From NCBI RefSeq assembly GCF_900162695.1, contig NZ_FUIH01000007.1, positions 1 to 64,000 on the forward strand: a stretch of 64,000 bases of DNA. Direction: 5' to 3'. The stretch is from Virgibacillus siamensis. GTDB taxonomy: Bacteria > Bacillota > Bacilli > Bacillales > Amphibacillaceae. Positions 57,303 through 64,000 of this stretch are shown one piece after another (position 1 is the first letter of the stretch; each line of letters begins with the position of its first letter). A program made the position numbers and the translations under genes. Under the pieces are notes generated by a model. The model did not search any database and was not told the origin of the DNA. It saw only the letters and a list, made by a program, of their open reading frames with translations.

Positions 57303-58079
57303 TTATTGGGCAAGGACTGTCTTTTTTGAAATAATGGTTTGGAAGATGAGGAACAGACCGCCGACAGCCCAGTATAACGGTAGGGCAGCGGGAGCATTCA
57401 GCGAGACGAATCCAATCATAATTGGTGAAATAAAACTGAAAATCGCCATCTGTTTGCGTTGCTTTTCATCCATTCCAATCAGCGAAACACGCGCCTGGAC
57501 AAAATAAATCAGCACCGCCAGCGCGGTCAGAATGAGATCGGTATGTCCCAGGTTAAACCATAGAAAATTATGCGCCGCAATTTCCGGAGTGCGGCGGATG
57601 GCATAATAGAAGCCGATTAAAATCGGAAATTGAATCAGCATTGGCAGGCAGCCCATCGATGAAAGCGGGTTTAATTGGTGCTTCTGATAGAGTTTCTGCA
57701 TTTCCTGCTGCTTTTCAATTTTTGATTCCGTATCGTTTTTCCCTTTATATTTTTCCGTAATGGCATCCATTTCCGGCTTCATGAGCTTCATTTTTTCCTG
57801 CATTTCTCTGCTTGTCTTCATTTGTTTCAGCATGAATGGCATAATCGCCAGGCGGATCAGCAATGTGATAACAATGATGGACAATCCAAAGTTACCGCTG
57901 AAAAGAGTGGCCACGTATTTGATGAAAATGGAAAACGGCAATATAAAATAGCTTTCGAAAAAGTTGGCTGAATCCGGGTCAATCGGTTCGTTTGTAGCAC
58001 ACCCTGTCAGCAATAATAATAGAAACGCTCCTATTAGACTATATTTTTTAATAAAAGTGAATACAGATTTTTTCTCCAT
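57303..58079 (-). CDS. YidC/OxaA membrane insertase paralogue (lipoprotein type)
   Basis: 258 aa. Signal with lipobox LLTGC (Cys ~27), then five membrane segments: FGLSIIVITLLIRLAIMPFM (with the conserved Arg), PLSSMGCLPMLIQFPILIGF, DLILTALAVLIYFVQARVSL, and IMIGFVSLNAPAALPLYWAV. It inserts and folds membrane proteins. The size and the upstream leader gene match B. subtilis YqjG (YidC2), the inducible copy, rather than SpoIIIJ, which follows rnpA. The ATG's ribosome site GAGGAGG lies in a hairpin (58085-58123). Confidence 0.92.
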   Translation of the reverse strand: MEKKSVFTFIKKYSLIGAFLLLLLTGCATNEPIDPDSANFFESYFILPFSIFIKYVATLFSGNFGLSIIVITLLIRLAIMPFMLKQMKTSREMQEKMKLMKPEMDAITEKYKGKNDTESKIEKQQEMQKLYQKHQLNPLSSMGCLPMLIQFPILIGFYYAIRRTPEIAAHNFLWFNLGHTDLILTALAVLIYFVQARVSLIGMDEKQRKQMAIFSFISPIMIGFVSLNAPAALPLYWAVGGLFLIFQTIISKKTVLAQ

Positions 58080-58399
58080 TGTTGTCCTCCTCGTAATATT
58101 TGGTTCTGTTGCAACGAGAAGGAATGGTCATCCGTATCATCATCAGGTGCATCGATACGTTTGGTGGTGTGCGTGATCCAGTTATGAATTTCTGTTATTT
58201 GGCTGATTGGTTCATTTTTTGGCAGCAGTTTTATATAAACCGCATGGCATTCCTTTGTGTAATCATAATTGCTCAGGATGGAATGATGCACATTCATATT
58301 CATAATTTGATAGCTGCAGATCAAGGAAAAAATAATGCTCAAATAAAAATACATTGGTGAAAGTTCCCCGACCACGTCATAAATCAATTCGAAAACCAT
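58034..58399 (-). CDS. MifM-like leader ORF of yidC (candidate force-sensing arrest peptide)
   Basis: 121 aa, ATG after the very strong AAAGGAGGTGAATACAG. One N-terminal membrane anchor (MYFYLSIIFSLICSYQIMN, ~residues 16-34), a soluble linker, then an acidic stretch RIDAPDDDTDDHSFSLQQ (~82-99). The frame runs over the yidC start and ends 46 nt inside that gene. In B. subtilis, MifM is a small membrane-anchored protein upstream of yqjG with an acidic stall region; stalling frees the yqjG ribosome site. Here codons just after the acidic run form the 5' arm of the helix that hides GAGGAGG. Sequence identity to MifM was not checked; the call rests on layout. Confidence 0.65.
   Translation of the reverse strand: MVFELIYDVVGELSPMYFYLSIIFSLICSYQIMNMNVHHSILSNYDYTKECHAVYIKLLPKNEPISQITEIHNWITHTTKRIDAPDDDTDDHSFSLQQNQILRGGQQWRKNLYSLLLKNIV
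58085..58123 (-). promoter_or_regulatory. Hairpin sequestering the yidC ribosome-binding site
   Basis: On the minus strand TCCTTCTCGT (from 58123) can pair with ACGAGGAGGA (ending 58085): 10 bp with one mismatch-like U-G pair and a ~19-nt loop. The second arm is the Shine-Dalgarno sequence of yidC; the first arm lies in the leader ORF just after its acidic codons. A ribosome paused there would open the site. Confidence 0.65.
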
Positions 58400-58504
58400 C
58401 TGTATTCACCTCCTTTAATATTCATGTCATCTATAATACGGTATAATGATATCATTAGTTTCACGGAATTAAAAGTGAGGATATTTTGGCAAAGGGGTGT
58501 TTTG

Positions 58505-58853
58505 TTGAGCAGGGGATTGTTGCATTTGGGAGGGGGTTGCCGTATTGCTGGCAAGCGTTTATTTCTATTTTTCTTCCGGGCTTGATTGGCTGCTGTTTGC
58601 AGTGTTATTATTCGCACCAGATATATCGATGTTTGGATATGTACACGGGAAAAAAGCAGGAGCGATAGTTTACAATCTTTTTCATACATACGTGATACCG
58701 ATTATGCTTCTGTTGGCGGGGATGCTGTTGCTGCATACCACGTTTGTTGCAGTCGGTCTGATTTGGACAGCACATATTGGCATGGATCGGATGCTGGGAT
58801 TTGGCTTAAAATATCCTGATGATTTTAAAGACACACATTTGACGCGAGTATAG
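58505..58853 (+). pseudogene. DUF4260 membrane protein with frameshift in a G-run
   Basis: TTG 58505, seven nt after AAAGGGG, gives MSRGLLHL. The frame is then lost in TTTGGGAGGGGG (about 58527-58537). One G fewer would restore HLEGVAVLLASVYFYFS and the intact remainder (DWLLFAVLLFAPDISMFGYV, WTAHIGMDRMLGFGLKYPDD) of the DUF4260 family. So there is a one-base insertion, possibly phase variation or a sequencing error. A shortened product could start internally at TTG 58545, removing part of the first membrane segment. The function is unknown. Confidence 0.75.
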
Positions 58854-58869
58854 AAAGGGGCGGTTTAAC

Positions 58870-59472
58870 ATGACCGAGAAAGCGGCACTGTCATTCAGTG
58901 GAGGCAAGGACAGCTGTTTTGCCTTGTATAAGCTGCAGAAGAAGGACGTTAAGATAGCTAGTCTCGTAACAACAATCTGGAAAAAGAGCGGTGACACCGT
59001 TGCACATGATGAAAAGCGGGAACAGATTGTTCAGCAGGCTGATCGTCTTGGGCTGCCGGTTTACTTTATCGAAACTGATTTTGATACATATACGGAAGAT
59101 TTCGTGACAGCCATCAAGCAGTTGAAAGCAGAATATGAAATTGATGCGATTGCATTCGGCGATATTTACTTGGAGGGACACCGGGAATGGGGAGAACAGG
59201 TTGCACTTTCGGCCGGTGTTAAGGCGATGTATCCTATCTGGACCAAGCAGGAAAAGATGATGGCACTGCTCCATGAAGTAATTGATGCAGGTTTTAAAGC
59301 TAAGGTCATCAAGGTCGATGGGGAGCGGCTCCCGACCGAGTGGGAAGGACGGTTAGTGAATAGGGAATTTGCGGAAAATATTTCTGCGTACGATGTATGT
59401 CCGATGGGAGAGTCCGGCGAATATCACACGACAGTCTTGGACGGGCCAATTTTTGAAGGAAATAGGCCGTGA
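58870..59472 (+). CDS. Diphthine-ammonia-ligase-like ATP pyrophosphatase
   Basis: 200 aa of the N-type ATP-pyrophosphatase family. The P-loop is SFSGGKDSCFALY; IDAIAFGDIYLEGHREWGEQ and CPMGESGEYHTTVLDGPIF match the Dph6/MJ0570 group. Bacteria lack diphthamide, so the substrate is a different, unknown amidation. ATG after AAAGGGGCGGTTTAAC. Followed by ypsA. Confidence 0.87.
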   Translation: MTEKAALSFSGGKDSCFALYKLQKKDVKIASLVTTIWKKSGDTVAHDEKREQIVQQADRLGLPVYFIETDFDTYTEDFVTAIKQLKAEYEIDAIAFGDIYLEGHREWGEQVALSAGVKAMYPIWTKQEKMMALLHEVIDAGFKAKVIKVDGERLPTEWEGRLVNREFAENISAYDVCPMGESGEYHTTVLDGPIFEGNRP

Positions 59473-59495
59473 TGGAAAGTTTGGAGGTGGATCGT

Positions 59496-60050
59496 ATGAA
59501 AGTATTGACCGTAACTGGATACAAACCAATGGAACTGAATATTTTTAAACCGGACGATTCGCGAATTTCCTTTGTCAAAGCCGCCATCGAAAAGCGCCTC
59601 ATTGATTTCGTTGAGGAAGGTCTGGAATGGGTAGTCATCTCCGGACAAATGGGCGTAGAATTGTGGGCCGGTGAAGTCGTGCTGGAGATGAAGGAATCCT
59701 ACCAGGTTAAGCTTGCGGTAATTCCGCCTTTCGAAAATCAGGAAGCCCGTTGGCCGGAAGCTGTTCAGCTGGTGTATCAGGAATTACTCGCTGGAGCGGA
59801 CTTTTACAAGCCATTATACAAAGGAGATTATCAGGGGCCTTATCAATTTCAGGCAAAAAATATGTGGCTGGTCGACAAAAGCGACGGCTGCCTGATGCTG
59901 CTGGATGAGGAATTCCCGGGCAGTAACCGGTTTTTCCACAAGGCAGCGGTGGATGCTCGCGACGATTATCCAATATATTTAATTACCCCGGCCGACCTGG
60001 AGGACATCGTTGAGGAAGTGCGCATGATGGATGAGGATTATTGGGAGTGA
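59496..60050 (+). CDS. ypsA: YpsA-like protein (DUF1273, SLOG superfamily)
   Basis: 184 aa. VLTVTGYKPMELNIF, WVVISGQMGVELWAGEVVLE and VIPPFENQEARWPEAVQLVY match YpsA, with the glycine-rich SLOG nucleotide site. YpsA is linked to division and redox state in Firmicutes; the ligand is unresolved. ATG 59496 after TTGGAGGTGGATCGT. Coupled to the ATP pyrophosphatase gene upstream. Confidence 0.9.
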   Translation: MKVLTVTGYKPMELNIFKPDDSRISFVKAAIEKRLIDFVEEGLEWVVISGQMGVELWAGEVVLEMKESYQVKLAVIPPFENQEARWPEAVQLVYQELLAGADFYKPLYKGDYQGPYQFQAKNMWLVDKSDGCLMLLDEEFPGSNRFFHKAAVDARDDYPIYLITPADLEDIVEEVRMMDEDYWE

Positions 60051-60093
60051 GAGTGGGGTGATTAAATTGCTTTTGCCGCTGAAATCGGTAAAT

Positions 60094-60192
60094 GCTAAAG
60101 TTCACAGGTGTTTTGCTAAAGTTCAGAGTGAAAGTGCTAAAGTTCACAGGCAAAATGCTAAAGTTCACAATTTAAATGATAATGTTCACGTC
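60094..60192. repeat. 21-bp-period tandem array C (5 copies)
   Basis: GCTAAAGTTCACA cores start at 60094, 60115, 60136, 60157 and (as GATAATGTTCAC) 60178, exactly 21 bp apart; the remaining ~8 bp vary. The same core recurs in array C2 on the other side of the NERD gene. Confidence 0.9.
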
Positions 60193-60300
60193 TGGAATCC
60201 AGGCAATAGAGATTGATGACCATCAAGCAGGATTTTTTCCGAACTATGTCGAATATATAATATTGCAGCAAAAAAATTGAATAGAAAAGGTCGTGTTCTA

Positions 60301-61281
60301 TTGTTCATTAAACCGCTTAAAATTCCCCTCCATATTTTAAAAACGATGGCCCTTGATAGACGAACCCCAAAAACACATCCGCACAAACAATTTATCAGCC
60401 AGCAAGCGACTAACTTGTACTCCGGATATAAAGGTGAAAAGGCCCTCGAATACTACCTGCAATTTCTTCCCGAGAACCAATTTTTTATTTTTCATTACCT
60501 GCGTTTTCTTGATAAATATGGTCATTTCCAACTTGATTTCCTTCTACTATCTGCCTATTTCCATTTGATCATAGAGGTGAAGAATGTTTATGATAATATG
60601 AACTTTGATGAATTAGGACAGGCATTTCGTGTAATGGGTGACGATGTGGAAGTGTTCAGAAGTCCTATTGAACAGGTAAATATGCAACATAACAGGCTTA
60701 AGAGCTTGTACCGCAATCATGATTTTCCAACAGTTCCGATCAAAAAAATAGTTGTGTACAGCCGTGACGATATGTACCTTCGTAATTTAGCCAACAATAA
60801 AGTCATTAACGACACCGTTATGCACCGCGATCATGTACTCCCCAAAATTGAAAACTTTACCGAAATGTACCAAACTCCATACTTTTCTGAGGAGCAATTG
60901 ATGGAATTATCTTCCACGTTGATGGGAGCTCATCGCCCCGAGGATTTTTTATTAATGGAAAGACTGAGGGTATCTCAGGAGGAACTGATTAAAGGCGTTT
61001 TTTGTCCAAATTGCGGATGTGTCCCAATGTTGTGGAAACATGGGAAGTGGCATTGTAAAAGTTGCGGGTGTGTTTCGAAAAATGCGCATCGGACTACTCT
61101 TGCCGATTATGCTTTGTTATCGGATGAATATATTAATAATAGACAGGCACGTCAATTTTTACTGATGGATTCAATACACACGGCCAAGAGAGTGTTGCAG
61201 AAAGAGGCGTCGGAGGAAATTGGCAATCGGGGCGGAAGAAAATATAAATTAGATATCGATAAATTGCTGGCTAAATGCTAA
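60301..61281 (+). CDS. NERD-domain protein with C-terminal zinc ribbon
   Basis: About 326 aa. NERD (nuclease-related) domain: SGYKGEKALEYYLQFLPENQ, FQLDFLLLSAYFHLIIEVKN with the D..L/(D/E)xK catalytic-type residues. The C-terminal ~80 residues contain CPNCGCVPMLWKHGKWHCKS then CGC, a zinc ribbon. It is probably a nucleic-acid-processing protein of unknown role. TTG 60301 after AAAAGGTCGTGTTCTA is chosen because related proteins begin at FIKPLKIPLHILK. The stop codon lies in the first unit of array C2; array C lies upstream. Confidence 0.83.
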   Translation: MFIKPLKIPLHILKTMALDRRTPKTHPHKQFISQQATNLYSGYKGEKALEYYLQFLPENQFFIFHYLRFLDKYGHFQLDFLLLSAYFHLIIEVKNVYDNMNFDELGQAFRVMGDDVEVFRSPIEQVNMQHNRLKSLYRNHDFPTVPIKKIVVYSRDDMYLRNLANNKVINDTVMHRDHVLPKIENFTEMYQTPYFSEEQLMELSSTLMGAHRPEDFLLMERLRVSQEELIKGVFCPNCGCVPMLWKHGKWHCKSCGCVSKNAHRTTLADYALLSDEYINNRQARQFLLMDSIHTAKRVLQKEASEEIGNRGGRKYKLDIDKLLAKC

Positions 61282-61381
61282 AGATTACGGTTATTTCGCT
61301 ATAGTTTAAGATAAAAGTGCTAAAGTTCATATGTAAAGTGCTAAAGTTCACAACTTAAATGCTAAAGTTCACAATTGACGC
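61277..61381. repeat. 21-bp-period tandem array C2 (5 copies)
   Basis: GCTAAAG/GCTATAG cores at 61277, 61298, 61319, 61340 and 61361, exactly 21 bp apart, same family and orientation as array C. The first unit contains the stop codon of the NERD gene. Confidence 0.9.
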
Positions 61382-61487
61382 CCGCCGAACTGACGCAAGG
61401 CCAAAAAGCACGGCGAATTGTAAACAAACACCGAAGAGCCATTTAACGGTGCACGAAAATGGGTGAAAGAGAATCGCGGCCCCACTA

Positions 61488-61518
61488 AAAAAGGAAGCCT
61501 GCCATCGGGCTTCCTTTT
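61488..61518. terminator. Terminator
   Basis: AAGGAAGCC/GGGCTTCCTT stem with TTT on the plus side and AAAA on the other; serves the minus-strand gene and anything read from the left. Confidence 0.75.
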
Positions 61519-61691
61519 TACATACAGACATCTTCAATATGCGTGACGGCATCAGCACTGCAGATCATGTCCCTGGTATCCGGATTTCCGTTTGATTGTC
61601 CGGTTGAGCTGAAAAGATATAGTGCAATCAATACCGGGGATGCAAGTAACGCCAGGAAGGCAATCCAGTAAAAAATCCGGAATTTAATCAT
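61518..61691 (-). CDS. Small exported or membrane protein (57 aa)
   Basis: ATG 61691 after AGAGGAGATTTTTT. One N-terminal hydrophobic segment (IFYWIAFLALLASPVLIALY), then a polar tail with two Cys (DTRDMICSADAVTHIEDVCM), which could form a disulfide outside the membrane. The family is not recognised. Confidence 0.65.
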   Translation of the reverse strand: MIKFRIFYWIAFLALLASPVLIALYLFSSTGQSNGNPDTRDMICSADAVTHIEDVCM

Positions 61692-61841
61692 AAAAAATCT
61701 CCTCTCTGCTATTAGTTTATTATGAAAGTCAGTTACCGGTGCACGTCGAAAATCGGAAATCTATTTTTAGTTCATTTTGTTTTGTTTGACCGCGGGGTTT
61801 GTTAAACTATAGGGAGTTAATTTTTCGGAAAGGAAGTGGTG

Positions 61842-62477
61842 ATGATGCGATTCATTCGGGACGGGATCCATTTTTATTTTATTGGTATCGTCATATTGAC
61901 ACTGGGAATTGCACTCACCATTCAATCAGCATTGGGTGCATCCCCTTTTGATGCACTTCTGGTCGGACTGCATCGGACTTTTGGTTTAACGGTTGGCAGC
62001 TGGGAAATCGTTGTTGGCTTCTCCATGATTGTCGGTAATGCACTCGCCATGAAAAAAAGACCGGAATATCTGGCGCTAATCACATCGCTCGTAACCGGAA
62101 TTGGTATTGATTCGTGGCTGATCCTTCTTCGTGACTGGATTGATCCGGCTGCATGGCCCGGACAGTCGATTGCGCTTACTGTTGGCATTATTTTAATCGG
62201 ACTCGGCGTTGCATTTTACTTGCAGTCTAATTTCGCACCAAATCCGATGGATCGAACGATGCTAGTCATTTCGGATTTGACCGGCTGGAATGTGACATAT
62301 TCCCGGGCTGCAATCAGTGGAGTGCTGGTCATTGTTGCCTATCTTTTTGGCGGAGCAATTGGAATTGGGACGTTGATTAACGCGCTAATTTCCGGCGTGA
62401 TTATCAGCCTTTTCCTGCCATATGTGAAAGCACTCCGCCGTGGACCGCGGAAACGCCGGAATAAAATGGCGCAATGA
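61842..62477 (+). CDS. YczE-type membrane protein (second paralogue)
   Basis: About 211 aa, five or six membrane segments: FIGIVILTLGIALTIQSALG, TVGSWEIVVGFSMIVGNALA, VGIILIGLGVAFYLQSNFAP and NPMDRTMLVISDLTGW. Same family as 50357-51007 with the GxxPxDxxLVGL layout. ATG 61842 after GGAAAGGAAGTG. The function is unknown. Confidence 0.82.
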   Translation: MMRFIRDGIHFYFIGIVILTLGIALTIQSALGASPFDALLVGLHRTFGLTVGSWEIVVGFSMIVGNALAMKKRPEYLALITSLVTGIGIDSWLILLRDWIDPAAWPGQSIALTVGIILIGLGVAFYLQSNFAPNPMDRTMLVISDLTGWNVTYSRAAISGVLVIVAYLFGGAIGIGTLINALISGVIISLFLPYVKALRRGPRKRRNKMAQ

Positions 62478-62564
62478 AGCGACACAAATGCAGTGATTGA
62501 ACACAACTGATGCATAGTTTCCTTTCCTCTTCAAAAACTAGGAGAGGGAAGGAGGCGTTATTTC

Positions 62565-62723
62565 ATGGGTAAAGGTAAAAATCGCAAAGGACCAAAACAG
62601 CAGGAAAGCCCCAACCTGCCAACAGGTCCTAAGCAGCCGTATGGTGAACCGCTCGACGGATCACATAAAGTGAAACAGCGTAATCATTCACGGCAAAAAC
62701 AAAAATCCGATCATGATATGTAA
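62565..62723 (+). CDS. sspP: Small acid-soluble spore protein P
   Basis: 52 aa, ATG after GAAGGAGGCGTTATTTC. The C-terminal part PYGEPLDGSHKVKQRNHSRQ then KQKSDHDM matches SspP of Bacillus, a minor spore-core protein made in the forespore. A sigma-G-type promoter is expected upstream but was not identified. Followed by a terminator. Confidence 0.88.
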   Translation: MGKGKNRKGPKQQESPNLPTGPKQPYGEPLDGSHKVKQRNHSRQKQKSDHDM

Positions 62724-62753
62724 AAGACAGTGAACAGCTGTCTTTTTTCATGC
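62724..62753 (+). terminator. Terminator after sspP
   Basis: AAAGACAG/CTGTCTTT stem with TTTTC. Confidence 0.8.
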
Positions 62754-62798
62754 ACTGAAAATCGCCGGCATATCATTTATAGATAGGAGTGATATGTC

Positions 62799-63413
62799 AT
62801 GCATGAACAACGTGTGATGTCAGTATCCGGCACGGCATCTCTGTCAGCTGAACCGGATATTGTTACAGTCGAACTGCAAGTGGTAACGGAAAATATGGAA
62901 CTTGCAGCAGCTCAGCAGGAAAACAGCCAGTCGATGAATCAGGTAATCCAAGCATTATTAAACATGGGGATCGAACAGGAAAATATTCGGACGACGGCAT
63001 TTAACATTTATCCGCAGTATGACTTTGTGGATGGTGTGCAGCAATTCAGGGGATTTGAAGTGACACATGCAATTCAAATTACGATAGGAGACATCAGTCG
63101 GGCAGGGATGGTGATTGATACCGCCGTTCAGAATGGTGTGAACCGGGTGTCGGATGCGGAGTTTGCGCTAGCCGATCAGGATGCCATCTATCAGCAGGCA
63201 TTAAGCATGGCGCTTCGTGACGCTTATGCGAAAGCACAGAAACTTGCAGCAACGATGAAATTAAACGTTATGCCGATTCCGGTTGAAATTGATGAAAAAT
63301 CGGATACCGCACCGGTCGTATATCAAACCTATACAACTGCGAAAGCTTCCACCAATTTGCAGCCGGGACAGCTGAAAGTTACTGCACAGGTTGATGTGAA
63401 ATTCCTGTTTTAG
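62799..63413 (+). CDS. SIMPL-domain protein (DUF541)
   Basis: 204 aa. MSVSGTASLSAEPDIVTVEL, QVIQALLNMGIEQENIRTTA and RDAYAKAQKLAATMKLNVMP are the SIMPL domain pattern of oligomeric proteins with unclear roles, some linked to oxidative stress or signalling. There is no signal peptide, so it is cytoplasmic here. ATG after GATAGGAGTGATATGTC. Confidence 0.88.
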   Translation: MHEQRVMSVSGTASLSAEPDIVTVELQVVTENMELAAAQQENSQSMNQVIQALLNMGIEQENIRTTAFNIYPQYDFVDGVQQFRGFEVTHAIQITIGDISRAGMVIDTAVQNGVNRVSDAEFALADQDAIYQQALSMALRDAYAKAQKLAATMKLNVMPIPVEIDEKSDTAPVVYQTYTTAKASTNLQPGQLKVTAQVDVKFLF

Positions 63414-63477
63414 GAAGGAAATCCGGCCCCGATAGTCGAATACAGACTAGTACATTAAATGGAAAGGGGTCTTTCAT

Positions 63478-64000
63478 ATGCGGGAATTTCCAGTTCTTGA
63501 AACAAACCGCCTTAATTTAATTCATATTGATCATCAATTTGACCAGAATTTTTATGATATTATGTCCAACGACGATGTAACCGAATTTTATGGGATGGAA
63601 AGCCTTGAGTCAGTTGAGCAGGCAAAAGCGATTATTGACAGCTTTCAGCAGCTGTTTGAAGCGGAGCGCTGTATCCGCTGGGGGATGGTTTTGCATCCGA
63701 GCGACGAATTCATTGGTACTATAGGTTTAAACAATTTAAATGTGAAAGGTAAAAAAGCGGAAATCGGCTTCGAACTGGACCCAGACCAGTGGCGAAAAGG
63801 CATTACTACGGAGGCAATCAATGAAGTGCTCCGCTACTCGTTTGAGGTGCTGGACTTGTACCGAATTGGCGCAGTAGCGTTTCCAGCCAACACAGCATCC
63901 AATTCCCTTCTGAAAAAAATCGGGTTTGCACAGGAAGGAAAGTTGCGCGGATACTTATTTCAAAACGGCCATTCTCATGACGCTTTCGTTTACTCTATCT
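63478..64000 (+). CDS. GNAT acetyltransferase (RimJ/RimL type), cut by window end
   Basis: ATG after GGAAAGGGGTCTTTCAT, open to the last base. ETNRLNLIHIDHQFDQNFYD, GTIGLNNLNVKGKKAEIGFE and LDPDQWRKGITTEAINEVLR with SNSLLKKIGFAQEGKLRGYL match ribosomal-protein N-acetyltransferase-like GNATs. About 174 codons are visible; family members are ~180, so only a few residues are missing. Confidence 0.87.
   Translation, partial: MREFPVLETNRLNLIHIDHQFDQNFYDIMSNDDVTEFYGMESLESVEQAKAIIDSFQQLFEAERCIRWGMVLHPSDEFIGTIGLNNLNVKGKKAEIGFELDPDQWRKGITTEAINEVLRYSFEVLDLYRIGAVAFPANTASNSLLKKIGFAQEGKLRGYLFQNGHSHDAFVYSI

Noticed and set aside
60301..61281. NERD gene as part of a known defence system
   Set aside because: NERD domains occur in some defence contexts, but here neighbours are housekeeping genes and no helicase or kinase partner is present.

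Overview
The window is a stretch of chromosome from a low-GC, endospore-forming Firmicute, most likely a halotolerant Bacillaceae of the Virgibacillus/Lentibacillus/Oceanobacillus type. This rests on the rRNA/tRNA operon layout, a recognisable minor spore protein (SspP), DUF3219, DUF3231, DUF1360 and DUF3889 family proteins, S-box control of methionine genes and betaine-linked genes. Genus is inference; no database was searched.

Positions 1-1933 hold the end of an rRNA operon (23S 3' end, 5S) followed by 14 tRNA genes: Asn, Ser, Glu, Val, fMet, Asp, Phe, Tyr, Trp, His, Gln, Gly, Cys, Leu. The last, tRNA-Leu(CAA), is the attachment site of a 14.6-kb integrated element. A 58-bp direct repeat (one mismatch) at 1878-1935 and 16465-16522 marks its ends, and the original operon terminator now lies beyond the right end at about 16528. 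The element carries its own terminator just inside the left end, an integrase, and a ~600-nt gene-free, highly structured block that looks like a large ornate non-coding RNA. It also has a GNAT/Nudix pair, an HNH gene broken by one in-frame stop, and a second tyrosine recombinase flanked by two crossover-like sites. A run of small phage-like genes follows (HTH, terminase-small-subunit-like, coiled coil, HNH, zinc ribbons, sigma-like), then an opposite-strand two-gene membrane-protein operon of unknown function at the right end. No capsid, portal, large terminase, relaxase or primase was recognised, so it is a satellite-like or decayed element. Three of its small genes carry a single stop or frameshift.

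Positions 16800-26000 form a sulfur/methyl-group region: a SAM riboswitch with terminator ahead of a betaine-homocysteine methyltransferase homologue, then a shortened S-box-like leader ahead of metI-metC. Remnants of a sulfonate-type uptake and desulfurisation locus follow (frameshifted ABC ATPase, DUF4242 protein, SfnB-like flavoprotein), then a BCCT betaine-type transporter and a stand-alone purC. Positions 27500-33650 hold a FabF paralogue, acyl-CoA synthetase and thioesterase cluster, a MetE-like methyltransferase and a Ca2+/H+ exchanger. A short dispersed repeat then truncates an SDR gene.

Positions 34400-46400 hold regulators (TetR, MarR with MFS), an FMN reductase, a GNAT, a TRAP transporter operon with a clear promoter/cre/palindrome control region, an MFS carrier and a frameshifted M20 amidohydrolase. 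Positions 46600-49400 encode a probable sulfolipid pathway (sqdB, sqdX-like) plus a GtrA-like membrane protein. Positions 51000-57150 include a DadA-like oxidase, PpaC, and an N-succinylamino-acid racemase/GNAT/RpiR group. At 57300-58400 a yidC paralogue is preceded by an overlapping leader ORF with the layout of a MifM-type force sensor. The window ends with a NERD-domain gene flanked by 21-bp repeat arrays, a YczE paralogue, sspP, a SIMPL protein and a GNAT cut by the window edge.

The most notable observations are the large structured RNA, the MifM-like leader whose coding sequence contains the strand that can sequester the yidC ribosome-binding site, the recombinase gene bracketed by matching crossover-like sites, and several intergenic arrays with the same 21-bp period but different sequence.
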